A stretch of DNA of 64,000 bases from Dermatophagoides farinae (GCF_024713945.1 NC_134685.1:1054001-1118000); one strand, 5' to 3'; positions 1 to 11,499 are shown, counted from the stretch's first letter. Numbers and translations: made by a program. Notes: generated by a model from the letters alone, not told the origin.

Positions 1-1291
1 TGTTACTTAGCATTACATCCATCATTGCATACTGTTTATTTCGATTTAATCGACCATGATTCATCGTTGTTTTTAAAGGTGAAACATTCTAAAATAATTA
101 CAGAATTAAACAAGAAAATGGAACCACACACATGAAGGTTACCTCTTTATTTTTCGATTTAATCATCATAATCGAATGATCCGATTGTGATGGTGGTGTA
201 TAGAGGTATGGTGTTGATATTGAATTCGTAATAACTTTAGATGATATGGGCGTATCAAATTGTAACGGAGTGAATGGTTTTTTTCCTGACGATTGATGTT
301 CACCATTATCAGTCATATTCATTTTGATTGGCGAAATGAATGATGAAACATTCGACATGTCTGGCTGTGTTTGATATCCACTACTGAATGCATCAATATA
401 GCAGCTAGCATCAGTGTTGATTCGTTGTTGATGATCATCTTCATTGATCAGGGTTGAATTTTTAGTGGGTGAAATCATCAAACTACGTAATGGTGATGAT
501 TTGATGGCTGAAACAAGATCATTAACATCCTGTATTTCGGATAGTTCACATTCAAGCATTTCTCTTTGGCTCGAATCGAAAAGATCGCTAAAATCATTTA
601 AATCGTCGTCGGTATTTGACGTACTATTTACAGCGTTTGTTTCATTATTGTTGTTGTTATTCGGCACATTTGTGATCGAATAAATCAACGTTGATGTGAC
701 GACTTTTTTCTGCCGAAAAAATAAACAGCTGATTAGTTTTTATCGATTTAAGAATAGTGTTTATTACCATAGGACTAGTTGTTGTTGTTGTTGTTAAAGT
801 TGAAGTCTTTTTCTTTTTAATACGTTTCTTGAATTCGGCAAATGGGATACCTTCTTTCATAGCTTGAGCTTTACGTTTCAATGTAGAATTCCAATGATTT
901 TTGATTGCATTATCAGTTCGACCGGGTAATAGCTTGGCAATCTTTGCCCATTGATTGCCATGTATAGTATGTGCTTGTATGATCGTTCGTTCTTCCTGAT
1001 CAGTCCATGCAGATTTCACAATATCGGGATTCAGATGATTATGCCACCTTTCACGACATTGTTTACCGATTCGACCGTCCAAATATTTCGCTATGATTGT
1101 CCATTTTTTTGGGCCATATTTTTTGACCAATTCCACGATTTTTTCATCCTCCTACAAAACACAATTAAATTATTGAAATAAGTAAAATTTGTGATTATTA
1201 CTTTTGGTGTCCAAGGTCCTTTAATTAGTCTAGGACAGAGGTCGGCAACCTGCGGCTCTTTGGATGTGAAGATGCGGCTCTTTAGTTCCAT
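1..1291 (-). CDS. Myb: Myb transcription factor (R2R3 part), partial
   Basis: This encodes a nuclear DNA-binding protein of the animal c-Myb/B-Myb family. Exons read by eye (minus strand) are 1291..1202, 1151..768, 709..143 and 88..<1, all joined in phase 0; the frame is still open at base 1, so the 3' end lies outside. Repeat R2 starts at LIKGPW and contains [18 protein letters not shown]3 contains [19 protein letters not shown] and ends in [10 protein letters not shown], nearly identical to vertebrate Myb. A basic stretch (FKKRIKKKK) and an Asn/Ser-rich acidic region ([13 protein letters not shown]) follow. Repeat R1 is not visible. The start is uncertain. An ATG at 1291 gives 30 codons before the first intron, but those codons lie partly in transposon-like DNA. 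Alternatively a splice acceptor at 1231/1230 (CCTAG) begins a 28-nt exon whose first base would complete the expected Glu codon of ELIKGPW. The family call is secure; the 5' model is not. Confidence 0.85.
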
Positions 1292-1300
1292 ACGAAAATA
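1236..1300 (+). mobile_element. hAT-like transposon end fragment
   Basis: The bases from 1236 begin CAGAGGTCGGCAACCTGCGG, which resembles the terminal inverted repeats of hAT-superfamily DNA transposons that start CAG and carry a GGTCGGCAACC block. The preceding eight bases (1228-1235, gtctagga) resemble the hAT target-site pattern nTCTAGAn. A TGCGGCTCTTT motif occurs twice (1250-1260 and a second copy about 22 bases on). I did not find the matching inverted end or a second copy of the target site by eye, so this is probably a fragment or a decayed copy. The right boundary is approximate. Confidence 0.5.
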
Positions 1301-1439
1301 TTATTTTTTTTATCAAAAAAAAACATTTAAAAATCGTTATGACTGATAATCGTTCTGATATATTGTTGGATATTACCGCGAGTATTTTTATATTAAAATA
1401 TAGTATGTGCCAACCATCGCGTACACATACCACTCAAGT

Positions 1440-1560
1440 ACAGTTAAACCCCGTTTAGTGCTGATTCGATATAACGCTGTTTTTTTAACAATGTTACATT
1501 CTATATTAAGGGCTAAAAACTCGCTTAACGCTGTATGATTCGCTATAACACTTTTCGTGT
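1440..1560 (+). mobile_element. pogo/Tigger-like transposon end with repeated binding-site motif
   Basis: After a TA at about 1439-1440 the sequence reads CAGTTAAACCCCGTTTAG, the style of end seen in pogo/Tigger Tc1-mariner elements, which insert at TA. A related block recurs in direct orientation about 70 bases on (AAACTCGCTTAACGCTGTATGATTCGCTATAAC, only partly quoted in findings). Direct repetition of a subterminal motif is common in such elements. No transposase frame is visible and the opposite end was not found, so this is a short remnant or non-autonomous copy. Confidence 0.4.
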
Positions 1561-1796
1561 TTTTTTTTGAATTTTGAATGATCATCATATTTATCATCAT
1601 ACTATATATAAAAGAGTAAGCCAATTAGTGTCTGTATGTATACATCCAACAGTAGGAAATGCCTTTGAGCAGTGCTTTTTGAGAATGCTTTCAGCGCCAT
1701 CTGTCGGTGAAAGGTTTTTGAAGTGAGTGAAAATATGTGTCTGTGCATGAAACGATATATATTATAGCGAAAATTGGATTAACTAGTAATTTTTTT

Positions 1797-1802
1797 TTTA
1801 TT
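1797..1802 (-). terminator. polyadenylation signal for the mS38-like gene
   Basis: AATAAA on the minus strand lies about 28 bases past the stop codon at 1830, a normal distance for a 3' end signal. Confidence 0.45.
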
Positions 1803-1829
1803 TAATTACAAACAAATATTTTTTTTTTC

Positions 1830-2689
1830 TCAATCAATTTTTTCAAATTTAGGCATAGTAAGATGTGTTTGTTGACGATTTTTTCGTATCAAATCCATAT
1901 AACGTTCATATCTTTGTTGTTTTGTTTCGGCCTGTGGAACATTATCGATTGTATACAAAATATTCTGTACATATGATTGTGGATCAAATTCTTCGGCTTC
2001 TTTGATTTGTGCCAAAATTTCGGCACGAAATTGTTTTTCCTTGGCAATATTTCTTTCAAGTATACGACGTTTAATCATGGCTAAATTCTTTTTTCGCCAT
2101 TTTTTTCGTTGATGTTTTTTCATTTTACGATGTCGTACCCAGGTTAGATGAGTGAAACGATTCGGATCTTTGTGTTTATAATAATCGGCACGTTTTTCTG
2201 TTGATACATTATTCATCGTTGTTGGACAAATAATTGGTTCATTTTGTTTAGAAAATGGTGATTGAATTATAATTTTATCATTATTATATTTAGGATTCCA
2301 AGTAATCAATGGATTTATGAAATTTTCAATTGAAATCGTAGCATTTGAATTGATCATCAAATGTAATGATAATGCAGCACAATATAAAGGGTGAGTAGAT
2401 GGATGGAAATCTAATATAGGCAATTTATTATTCTCAGCTCCATTATCGCCGGCAAAAGTTTCACGGTGTTTTTCCGGTAATCGAATAATTTGTTTTGATA
2501 AATTTTCATTTGTAGCCGATACAATCAAAGCCAATGGTTTCCTAGTAATTTTCGGTGATATTGTTGTCATAAAATGGCCATACTTTGCCGACGATGATGA
2601 AGCAAGCCTTTAATAATAATAAAAAAAATTAATTAAAATAATTAATAATAGAATGGTCATTCAAACCTAAGAAATCTTGAAGAATTCAT
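1830..2689 (-). CDS. Mitochondrial small ribosomal subunit protein mS38-like (AURKAIP1 family)
   Basis: Two exons, 2689..2667 and 2607..1830, join in frame (AG|G) to give 266 residues beginning MNSSRFLRLASSSSAKYGHF, a Ser/Arg-rich start typical of a mitochondrial targeting peptide. The C-terminal third is very basic: HRKMKKHQRKKWRKKNLAMIK, then a long charged helix ending in AEEFDPQSYV. The RKMKKHxxKK pattern is the hallmark of the mS38/AURKAIP1/COX24 family, which sits in the small subunit of the mitochondrial ribosome. The N-terminal half is not conserved to my eye. The gene is head to head with TOP3B, with 228 bases between the start codons. The family call is moderate because only the short basic motif is diagnostic; another mitoribosomal protein is possible. 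Confidence 0.6.
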
Positions 2690-2917
2690 CGTCAAAAAAA
2701 AAAAAAAAATCTTTTGAAGAATTTTAATTCTTTACAACACAGAACACCACATGATACACACACACACAATTTACACACAACAATGATCACTTGGATATCA
2801 ATAGTTGTATTCGATTCTTTGTGTTGTTGTAACAATAATAAAAATGACTTGAATTTAGAAATTCAAATCTAAAGTTTTAGAATATTTTGAATTTTTATTT
2901 TTCAAATCAAAACGATA
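2690..2917. promoter_or_regulatory. Bidirectional promoter interval between mS38-like and TOP3B
   Basis: Only 228 bases separate the two divergent start codons, so the promoters and both 5' UTRs must lie here. The interval has an A-run near 2694-2709, a short CA repeat (about 2757-2768) and no clear TATA box. Confidence 0.5.
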
Positions 2918-5825
2918 ATGTCGGTATTGATGATTGCCGAGAAGCCTTCATTGGCTCAATCATTGGCGCAGATATTATCTAATGGAAATATGACAACAAG
3001 AAAAAATGCCGCTTGTCCAGTTCATGAATATAAAGGCATATTTTATGGACAAAATGTTTTGTTCAAATTTACATCGGTTTGTGGCCATGTTTATACGGCT
3101 GATTTTGAAAGACGTTTCAAGAATTGGGATACCAGTGATCCGGTAGGATTATATTCAGCCAAAATTGTACGTGTCGAAGCTAATCCGAAAATGAAATTGG
3201 TCAATTTTCTACAGAAAGAGGTGAGTTATTATTATAACCATAAATTTGGCTTATTATTTTTTTGTGTAAGGCTCGTGGTTGTAGATTTCTTGTCCTGTGG
3301 CTTGATTGTGACAAAGAAGGTGAAAATATATGCTTCGAAGTTATTGATACCATTTCAGGTGTCATGAACATTTCATTCCGAAATCCTCAGGTAAATGTTT
3401 TCAAGTGAAACTTGAATCCAATGAAATTCACTAATTATTTCAGACTGTTTTTCGAGCATATTTCAGTGCCATCACACAAAAAGATATTCTAGATGCATTT
3501 AATAATCTTCGTCTACCAAACAAATTGGAAGCTCTTTCTGTTACTGCTCGACAAGAACTTGATTTAATTGTTGGCTGCTCATTTACACGTTATCAGACTA
3601 GATATTTTCAAGTGAGTTAGAATTTTTTAATTTCAAAAAGAAATCAATCAATAATAATTTCTGCCGAAAAGGGAAAATATGGTGATCTTGATAGTACGCT
3701 CGTATCATATGGTCCGTGTCAGGTGCCAACTTTAGGATTCTGTGTACAACGTCATGATGACATTGAATCATTTAAACCACAACCATATTGGACAATGTCG
3801 GCCGTTGTTGCACCTGTCAATTTTTCTCGTGAATACCTTACGATGGAATGGATGGGTGAACCAGAATTTAATAATGGAAAAATTAAACAAATTCATAATT
3901 CACTTAAAGATGTTAGACGTGGAAAAATTGTATCGATCAAAAAAACAACAAAAACAACTGGTAAACCAAAAGCATTGAATACGGTTGAATTATTGAAAGT
4001 GGCTAGCGCTAAACTTGGTATTGGTCCACATACAGCCATGCAGATTGCCGAACGCCTTTATACTCAGGGTTACATTAGTTATCCTCGAACAGAAACAACA
4101 TTATATCCGAAAAATTTTGATTTTACCCACGTATTAGAATCACAAAGATTTAATAATGTTTGGGGACCTGATGTTCGTGATTTATTGAGCCAAGGATTTT
4201 CACCACCTCGTTCTGGACATGATGCCGGTGATCATCCACCGATTACGCCAATGAAAGCGGCCACGCCAGCAGAACTTGGTGGTGATGGTTGGCGTGTTTA
4301 TGAATACATTACACGTCATTTTATGGCTACACTATCGACCGATATGATTCATGATGTTGTCACTGTCATAGCTGAAATTGGATCTCAATCATTTCGAACG
4401 TCGTGTTCGGAATTAAAACATCCTGGTTTTACAAAATTTCTACCAAAAGGTTCGGCATTGAATGAAAAATCTATACCATCACTATTGAAGGAAAATGATG
4501 AAATTCTGATATCAGAAATAAAAATCAACAATCATGTGACGCAGGCACCAAGTTATCTATCTGAAGCGGAATTAATTTCATTGATGGAAAAACATGGTAT
4601 CGGCACAGATGCATCAATACCGACACATATAAATAATATTTGTCAAAGAAATTATGTAAAAATTTCCAACGGACGACAATTGATACCGACAAAATTGGGC
4701 ATACTTTTGGTACATGGTTATCGTAGGATCGATAATGATCTAGTATCATCGAATATTCGTTCAGACATGGAAAAAGAATTGAATCAAATAGCCAAAGGTT
4801 TAGCCGATTTTGAAATTGTATTGCAGAAAAATATTGATTATTATCGTGGAAAATTTTTACGTTTCATTGAAACAATTCATCTTATGGATGAACTTTTTTC
4901 CAAAAATTTTACATCTTTAGTTGAAACGGGTAAACCATTTTCAAAGTATGTTAAATCAATCTATCTTTTCAATCTATTTTGATAATGGATTTTTTTTCTA
5001 TTGTTTTTTAGATGTGGAAAATGTAAACGTTATATGAAATTGATAGAAACCAAACCAGAAAGATTAGTATGTGCCATTTGTAATGAAGCATACAATCTAC
5101 CGGGCAATGGAAGCATTAAAACCTACAAAGAAGTACAATGTCCCATTGATGATTTTGATCTGCTTTATTTTAGTGGACAAAAAAATTTTATATTCTGCCC
5201 CAATTGCTACAATAATCCACCATTTGAAGATATGGCCAAATCAATGGGTTGTTATCGTTGTACAAATGATGATTGTAGTTTTTCTATGCATCGAAATACA
5301 CTTGGTCCATGTCATGCATGTAATTACAGTGGCCAATTAATATTGGATCAAGGATCTGGACCTAATTGGAAATTTCTTTGTAATAATTGTACATTTTCGA
5401 TGACATTATTTAAAGGTGCATCCAAAGTGGCTATCGATCGTCAACGATGTCAATCATGTCAATCAAATTATTTGATGATCAAATATCAATCGGAAAAATT
5501 ACGAAAAGAAAGTGGTATGACCGATTTTCTTGGTTGTTTATGGTGTTCACCTGAATTACATAACGTCGTTGAAGCTATACAAAATTATTCACGAAGTTTT
5601 AATCAATCACAAAATGGTGGCAGTGGTGGTGATCGTGGCGGTTATCCCCATCATTATAATGGACGAGGAGGTAGTGGCCGTGGTGGCAATAATAGTCGTG
5701 GTAGTCGAGGAATAGGAAGAGGTGGACATTCATCTCGTGGTGGTGGTCGAGGAACAGGAAGAGGTGGATATTCATCTCGTGGTGGTGGAAGAGGATCTAG
5801 AGGTCGTAGTTTTCGTGGAAGATAA
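2918..5825 (+). CDS. TOP3B: DNA topoisomerase 3-beta
   Basis: This type IA topoisomerase passes single strands of DNA, and in animals also RNA, through a transient break. Five exons (2918..3220, 3271..3390, 3444..3611, 3672..4945, 5012..5825) join in frame to 892 residues. The TOPRIM domain is at the N-terminus (MIAEKPSLAQ, LWLDCDKEGENICFEV). The catalytic tyrosine is in YTQGYISYPRTETT at about residue 334, close to human Tyr336. Downstream are GHDAGDHPPITPMK and MEKHGIGTDASIPTHINNIC. The C-terminus has several Cys4-type zinc motifs (CGKCKRY, CAIC, CPNC, CRC), then about 70 residues of RGG/RGR repeats. The order and wording match human TOP3B rather than TOP3A. RGG boxes in this family bind RNA. 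An AATAAA follows at 5914. Confidence 0.95.
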
Positions 5826-6343
5826 GATAATATTGAAATGAATACATTAATCAATTCATTTATTTTATTTATCCATCAAAAAAATTTTTTTTTTTTTCAT
5901 TTGTCAATTCTAAAATAAACAAATAATATTAACCGGGAAAATAATAATAAATATGTGGGAAAAAATTTTGGAATATCGATTGTTGAAAGTCGATGATGAA
6001 GGAATATAGATATCGATAGTAATTTTTTTTTTTTTTTGTGTGTGGGTGTGTATGTGTTGAAATCATGAGATTGATAAAAATTTTTCTTGGTCCAAATTTT
6101 TTTTGTTTGTTTGTCATTCTGGAAATGTTACAATGTCGAGAATGTGGTAAAGTTTCATGTTTTTTTTTTGTTCCAAAAATTGCCGGAATGAATAATAATT
6201 TTATATGTTCAAGCTACGGTTTCACCTTTATCCTGTCTTCCAAATGATTGATTGATTCATTTTAATTTGTGAAAAAGTAATGTGTAATTTAAGGTGGTGG
6301 TGGTGGTGGTGGCGGTGAATGGCAGGTAATTGAAATGTAATCA
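5826..6343. other. Convergent intergenic region between TOP3B and tropomyosin
   Basis: This holds the two 3' UTRs. An AATAAA for TOP3B is at 5914-5919. A GGT repeat lies at about 6294-6318, just beyond the tropomyosin stop. No gene seen. Confidence 0.5.
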
Positions 6344-7069
6344 TTAAATAGCCTGAATATCTTTTAATGTTGTTTCCACTTCTTCTTGTAGTAGTTGAGA
6401 TTTTTCACGTTCACCAGATAAATCTTCTTCAAGACGATCAACTTCTGATTGTAGTTTTTGAACAGTACGTTCAGTCAATTCGGCACGTGTTTCAGCCTAA
6501 TTATTATATGATATATAAAGTGAAGAAAATTTTAAAATTTAAATCATTCATTCATTCATTGCCATCTAACCTCTTTAAGTTTTGCCGAAAGCATTTTAAT
6601 ACGATTCTCGTATGTTTGTTCACGTGTATGGGCTTTTTCTTCATTTGCTTCCAATGATTTTAGATTATTACCAACAATCCTCAATTCACTTTCTAATTCG
6701 GCAGCTTTGCTATTCAAAAAACAAAAATTATCATCATTCACCATTGAAATCAATGAACAACAAACCTTTCATTTTTCGAAGCACGTTCTTCGGCACGTTC
6801 AAGATCAGCTTCAAGCATGGCAATTCTTCGAGCCATCTTTGAAAAATTTTCAATTCATTAAAAAAAATTAATTAATTTCAATTCATAATAAACACATTCA
6901 CATCCACAGATCATCAACACACACACACACACAAAAAAATGTCAAATCCATGCCCATTACGGATAATTATTTAAAGATAAAAATACACAGAGATAAACCT
7001 AAAGTGACAAACTGATTAATAATGAACCTATAGAATAGAATCGATCCGGATTTGGTACATAACACTCAC

Positions 7070-7100
<31 letters not shown>

Positions 7101-8647
7101 CAGCAGACTGATTGACACCACATTGGCAGCATTATTTTTTATTTGATCAATGAATAAACTCCGATCAATCAATCAATCAATTTATTAATTAAAATTGAAA
7201 TGATAATTTTTTTTGTTTTATTTCAACATTAAATATTTATTATTCAAATTTTCTTTTTAATTATGAGGAAGACAACAAAAAAAAACGATAATGATAAATG
7301 AATGAAAAAACAATGACAATTTTTTTTTTTGACCAACAATAACAAGGAAAAACGACAAAACATCATAGATCAGATCATGACATAGTCATCGCTTTCATAT
7401 ACTAAAAATAAAAAAGTAAAAAAAAAAACGGAAACGAAACAAGGAAATTGATTATTGATTGGATTTGATTTTTTTCTGGGCATCCGAAATGGATTTGTAT
7501 ACCAAATTTTTCATTTTTTTTGTGCGTGTGTTTTATTTTTTGACCTGTGTATGTGTATATGTGTATGTATGGTGACCTTTCTTACCTCTTCATATTTTTT
7601 ATCCGATTCTTCAGCAATCTGTCGTGCCTGTGTTAATTGTGCCTCCAAAAATGATATACGATCATCTTCCATATTGGTTTTTGTTTCCAATGTTTTTCTA
7701 ATACGTTCACTTTCATCCGCTGCTTGTTGTGCTTCCTCTAATTTCATCATCGTTATACGTAAACGTTCTTCAGTTTTTTCCAGATTATCTTCAATCATTT
7801 GTATACGACGATTTAATGTTGATACTTCGGATTCGGCCTATAAATTTCATTTTTTTTTTTTTTTTGTTTTGCGTCATAAACATATTTTCATAGAAAGAGA
7901 GAGAGAGAGAAAGAGAAAAATTTCATTTGAAAAAAAATTGTTTTGAATTATTGATTGGGTGCTTGCTCTCGTATGTTTTTCAATGTAATAAATTTTCAAA
8001 TTTTCATCACATCATCAACAAATGACCAAAAAAAAAAAAAAAAAAAAACAAAAACTTTTGATTTCAATCAAATTGATCTAAAATTTGTTTTTTGTTTGGA
8101 ATTTAACAAACAAACAAAAAAAACTGTTGCAATCGGATAAAATAAAGTCGTTTGTTGAAATCAAACGAATAATGCACACACACACACACAATAAAATGGT
8201 ATAATCAAAGAAAAAAAAAACATTAAACCGCACCCAATCATCATATCATTGATTAGAATGTCAAATCCGCTCCTCGTTAAAACAAAAACAAAAAAAAAAC
8301 ATTGGATAATCCGCATATATCAATATAATGGTTGATTGGAGATAAGAATATGCAAAAAAAAGAAAATACTGACTGAATCATTCGGTCAAAACATTCACAA
8401 TAATAATCGATTGTTTTTTTTCGATGGTTCACACATGTTTTATGGAACAATTCGATTCGAAATAAAATGAATGTGGCAAACAAAAAAAAAAGTGAAAAAC
8501 GAAAAAACTTACTTCTTCACGGCGACGTTTTTCAACCTGATATTTTTGATGATTTTCTTGTGCCGCTTCTTGACTTGCTTCAAGATCCTCTTTCATGGAT
8601 CGCATTTTTTTCTTCAACACATCCAACAATGAACCTTGATTGGCCAT
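6344..8647 (-). CDS. Tropomyosin, short (low-molecular-weight) isoform
   Basis: This encodes an actin-binding coiled coil. Minus-strand exons 8647..8513, 7837..7586, 6836..6766, 6709..6571 and 6496..6344 join in phase to 249 residues, the length of non-muscle tropomyosins made from an internal first exon (muscle forms are about 284). It starts [15 protein letters not shown]. Conserved blocks include [61 protein letters not shown] and [20 protein letters not shown]; the C-terminus is TTLKDIQAI. It differs from the 284-residue mite muscle tropomyosin (allergen group 10) as I recall it, so I infer a paralogue or cytoskeletal gene. No exons for the classic N-terminus were seen upstream. A TATA-like sequence is at 8788-8796, about 140 bases before the ATG. 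A second candidate first exon lies at 10905-11372. Confidence 0.9.
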
Positions 8648-8787
8648 TTTTTTTGCTTTTTGTTTTTTTGTTTTTTGATTCAATTCAATTGAAAAGATGC
8701 AAAATTTGTTTGTTGATACAATTTTATTCAACAAAGAATTACAAATTGAAAATGATGTTTTCAGATGAAAAACAAAAACAAAACAAA

Positions 8788-8796
8788 TATATAAAT
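8788..8796 (-). promoter_or_regulatory. TATA-like box for the short tropomyosin first exon
   Basis: On the minus strand this reads ATTTATATA, about 140 bases upstream of the ATG at 8647. That leaves room for a 5' UTR of roughly 110 nt and fits an internal promoter for the short isoform. AT-rich DNA makes chance matches common. Confidence 0.35.
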
Positions 8797-10904
8797 CAAT
8801 TTGGTCCCAAATTGTAATTTGGTGGTGGCAGTATTAGAAGAGGAATGGATCAAAGTGTTCCCGAAATACGGAATGAATTAATCAATGGAATGATGATCAC
8901 ATTTATAAACAGACAAACGTACACACATACACAACACTGAAGATGCAATTTCAAACGAACCAAGTGTGAACAACTACAACAACAAAAAAAAAATTCAAGA
9001 AACCAGTGATTTCGACGACGACAACGACGATGATGATAATTTAGATGATGATAACAGTCGTTTTTTTCAAATAGATATATCGTTATCACACACACACAAC
9101 AAATTTATATATGCAAAATAACTTGAAAAAGACAACAATCAAACCAACACCACCAACAACAACAACAACACCACTACAATCAAGAAATATAGGCGACAAA
9201 TTCTGGAATGACTTGTATTTATGTATGGACACTATGTTTGCACTATTGTTTGGAACAACAACAACAACAACGATGAAAACATGACCAAACCCGAAATCAA
9301 ATTTCTGTTGTTTTTCGTTGTTTTATTTAACACCACCACCACCATCAACTATAGAAAAAAAAATTGTACCTATGGATACCGGGAACACAAGTTTTTTTTT
9401 ACAGCAGCAACATTAAAGATCATCATCATCATCATATCATTATTATCATCAATAGGAAGAAATGTCGTTCAAATACAAGAACAGAACACCAGAAAACACA
9501 ACAACAACAAGAGAACAGGTAGTTGTGCAATTCAGGATCCACTATTTTTTTAATGATAATGATTGTAGTGGTTGGTTGGTTAGTTAGTTAGTTGGTAACA
9601 TTATCGTCAATGATGAATATCCTGAATCATCATCATCAGAAGAAGAAGAAAAAAGCCACGCCAAAATTGAAAAACTAGAAACAAAAATTACAATTTTGAA
9701 AATAAAAATGGGAATAAAAACATACACACACACACACATTGATAGTAGTCAAGAGTTTGATTGTCCTCGAAGCTCATATACATTTTTTTTTATTTGAGGG
9801 AAAGCAGCCGCATTGGATCCTACCACTTAAAACCCAACACACACACACACACAATATACACACACAGACACGACCATATTTTGAAAAAAAACATAACCTA
9901 ACCTAACTGATGATGATGATGATGATGATATGGCCAGATGTGAAACGAATCCATATATACATTATATATATGATGAACCACACATATCACACACACACAA
10001 ACACACACATTTAAAAAGGCGGTGGCCCCATTTAAATAAAACACACAGTGTGTCTGTGTGTGTGTGTGTGATTATTATTATTTTGAAGGTTGAATCCTGA
10101 ATTTATATAAAATGAATGAATGAATGAATGAATCTAGCAGCATTAAAAACAAATGATGAATGAATGAATCGCCAAATAAATAAAATATACATGTGTGTTT
10201 CTCATTCTATGATTCATTGAAACATCACACAGACACACACACATACGGGGTTAGTGAGAATTGAGAGAATCCTAAATCTTCAAAAAGGGGATTAATTAAT
10301 ACAATAGATTCAAGCACGACATCTAGTATTTAAGAATCTAAATAAAATGATAATTTAAATAACAACAGGTGTTGTGATTTATATTTAAAAAAAAACCATT
10401 AATTTACACACACACACACACACACATGCACAGAATAAAGGTTGGCTACTTATTACTGACTAAACTATCAATTAAAATATCTCCTATGTGACTAATAATA
10501 ATAATTTTTATGTTTTAGTTGCCCATCAACTCTTGTCGTGATGTATCATTAGGACAACAACAACAACAACAATAAACAAAAATGATGAATATGAATATAA
10601 AAACAGAACAACACACGATTTGGAATGATGACCAATAGGAATTTGTCTGTACATATTTTTTTTTGCCATTGTCATCATCATCATCATCATGATGATGATG
10701 ACTTGTGGAACAAACAAAAAAAAAAGGATGATTGTCAAATTTTTTGTTGTCGTAGACAAAAGTCATTGTTATATGATGATGATGATGATGATGAAAACAC
10801 AATTTACAGACATGCATACACAAACACACCTAATTACGAGCGAGTTATTGAATTGAAAAAAAAATTCATATTTTTCATGTATGCAGTATGTGTTGAATAC
10901 AAAC
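8797..10904. other. Tropomyosin internal intron or promoter region with simple repeats
   Basis: No coding exon was found. It contains CA/GT runs (about 9724-9740, 9838-9853, 10048-10070, 10406-10426), AAC and ATG trinucleotide runs, a GAAT run at about 10112-10132 and a palindrome-like CAT/ATG run at about 10673-10700. Short frames here are encoded by the repeats and are not convincing. Confidence 0.5.
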
Positions 10905-11372
10905 CTTTTTCAATTGATTCTGTTTCAAATCTTTGATCTCATTTGCAATAATGCTAAATTTAAACAATGTATTTGAATACATTGGTGAACCGAATGCCAG
11001 TCCTGGATAACCGGCTGATGATTGTCGTTGATTTTGTCGTTGTCGACGACGTTGTATGTCTTCAGTTTGTAAGCTTGAACAACGTAAATATGATATATCA
11101 TCATCGTCATCGTTATTATTATTATCATTTGATGATTCTCGACCATTATTTTCTATTTCATTATCGATCAATGTTGATGATGAATGATTATTAATTTCAT
11201 GATTATTATTACGGTCAATAATGCCATTATTATGATGTGAATTATGATTACGATGTTGATCAAGAATTGTCATTTCATTTAAATCCATTGTTTCAATACC
11301 ATCACCATCGGTACGTTGGATATTAACAATGTTTGGCTCAAAATCACAACCATCCGCAGGTTCTCGTTCCAT
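10905..11372 (-). CDS. Candidate alternative first coding exon of tropomyosin with disordered extension
   Basis: An ATG at 11372 opens 156 codons (MEREPADGCDFEPNIVNIQR...) ending in EIKDLKQNQLKK at a GT donor (10904/10903) in phase 0. That phase matches the acceptor of the tropomyosin exon at 7837, which opens [11 protein letters not shown], so splicing would give about 360 residues. The last ~25 residues have heptad-like hydrophobic spacing (FSIIANEIKDLKQNQLKK) that would run into the coiled coil; the rest is rich in Asn, Asp, Ser and His and looks disordered. A likely 5' UTR intron (donor TGTG|GTAAG at 11499, acceptor CATCCAG at 11400) supports transcription. Drosophila Tm1 makes an atypical I/C isoform with a similar layout, acting in oskar mRNA transport with kinesin-1. 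That this exon belongs to tropomyosin is an inference; it could be the start of another gene. Confidence 0.55.
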
Positions 11373-11499
11373 TTTCTTTTTGTTGTTGTTGTTTTTCAAC
11401 TGGATGAAATTATGAAAAATATCTATACACCAGAATATGAGCCAAAACAAAACAAAACAAAAAAAATTAATTTTTGAAATGAAACAAGAAAAACTTACC

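Noticed and set aside
1690-1710. GCGCCATCTGTCGG motif, similar to words seen in repeated arthropod sequences
   Set aside because: One short match with no second copy or boundary; not enough to call an element.
5654-5854. Proline-rich minus-strand frame
   Set aside because: It is the antisense of the RGG-coding tail of TOP3B.
7077-7100. GACT tetranucleotide run in a tropomyosin intron
   Set aside because: A short microsatellite with no sign of function.
10515-10829. His/Asp/Val-rich frames on both strands
   Set aside because: They are translations of CAT/ATG and AAC microsatellites.
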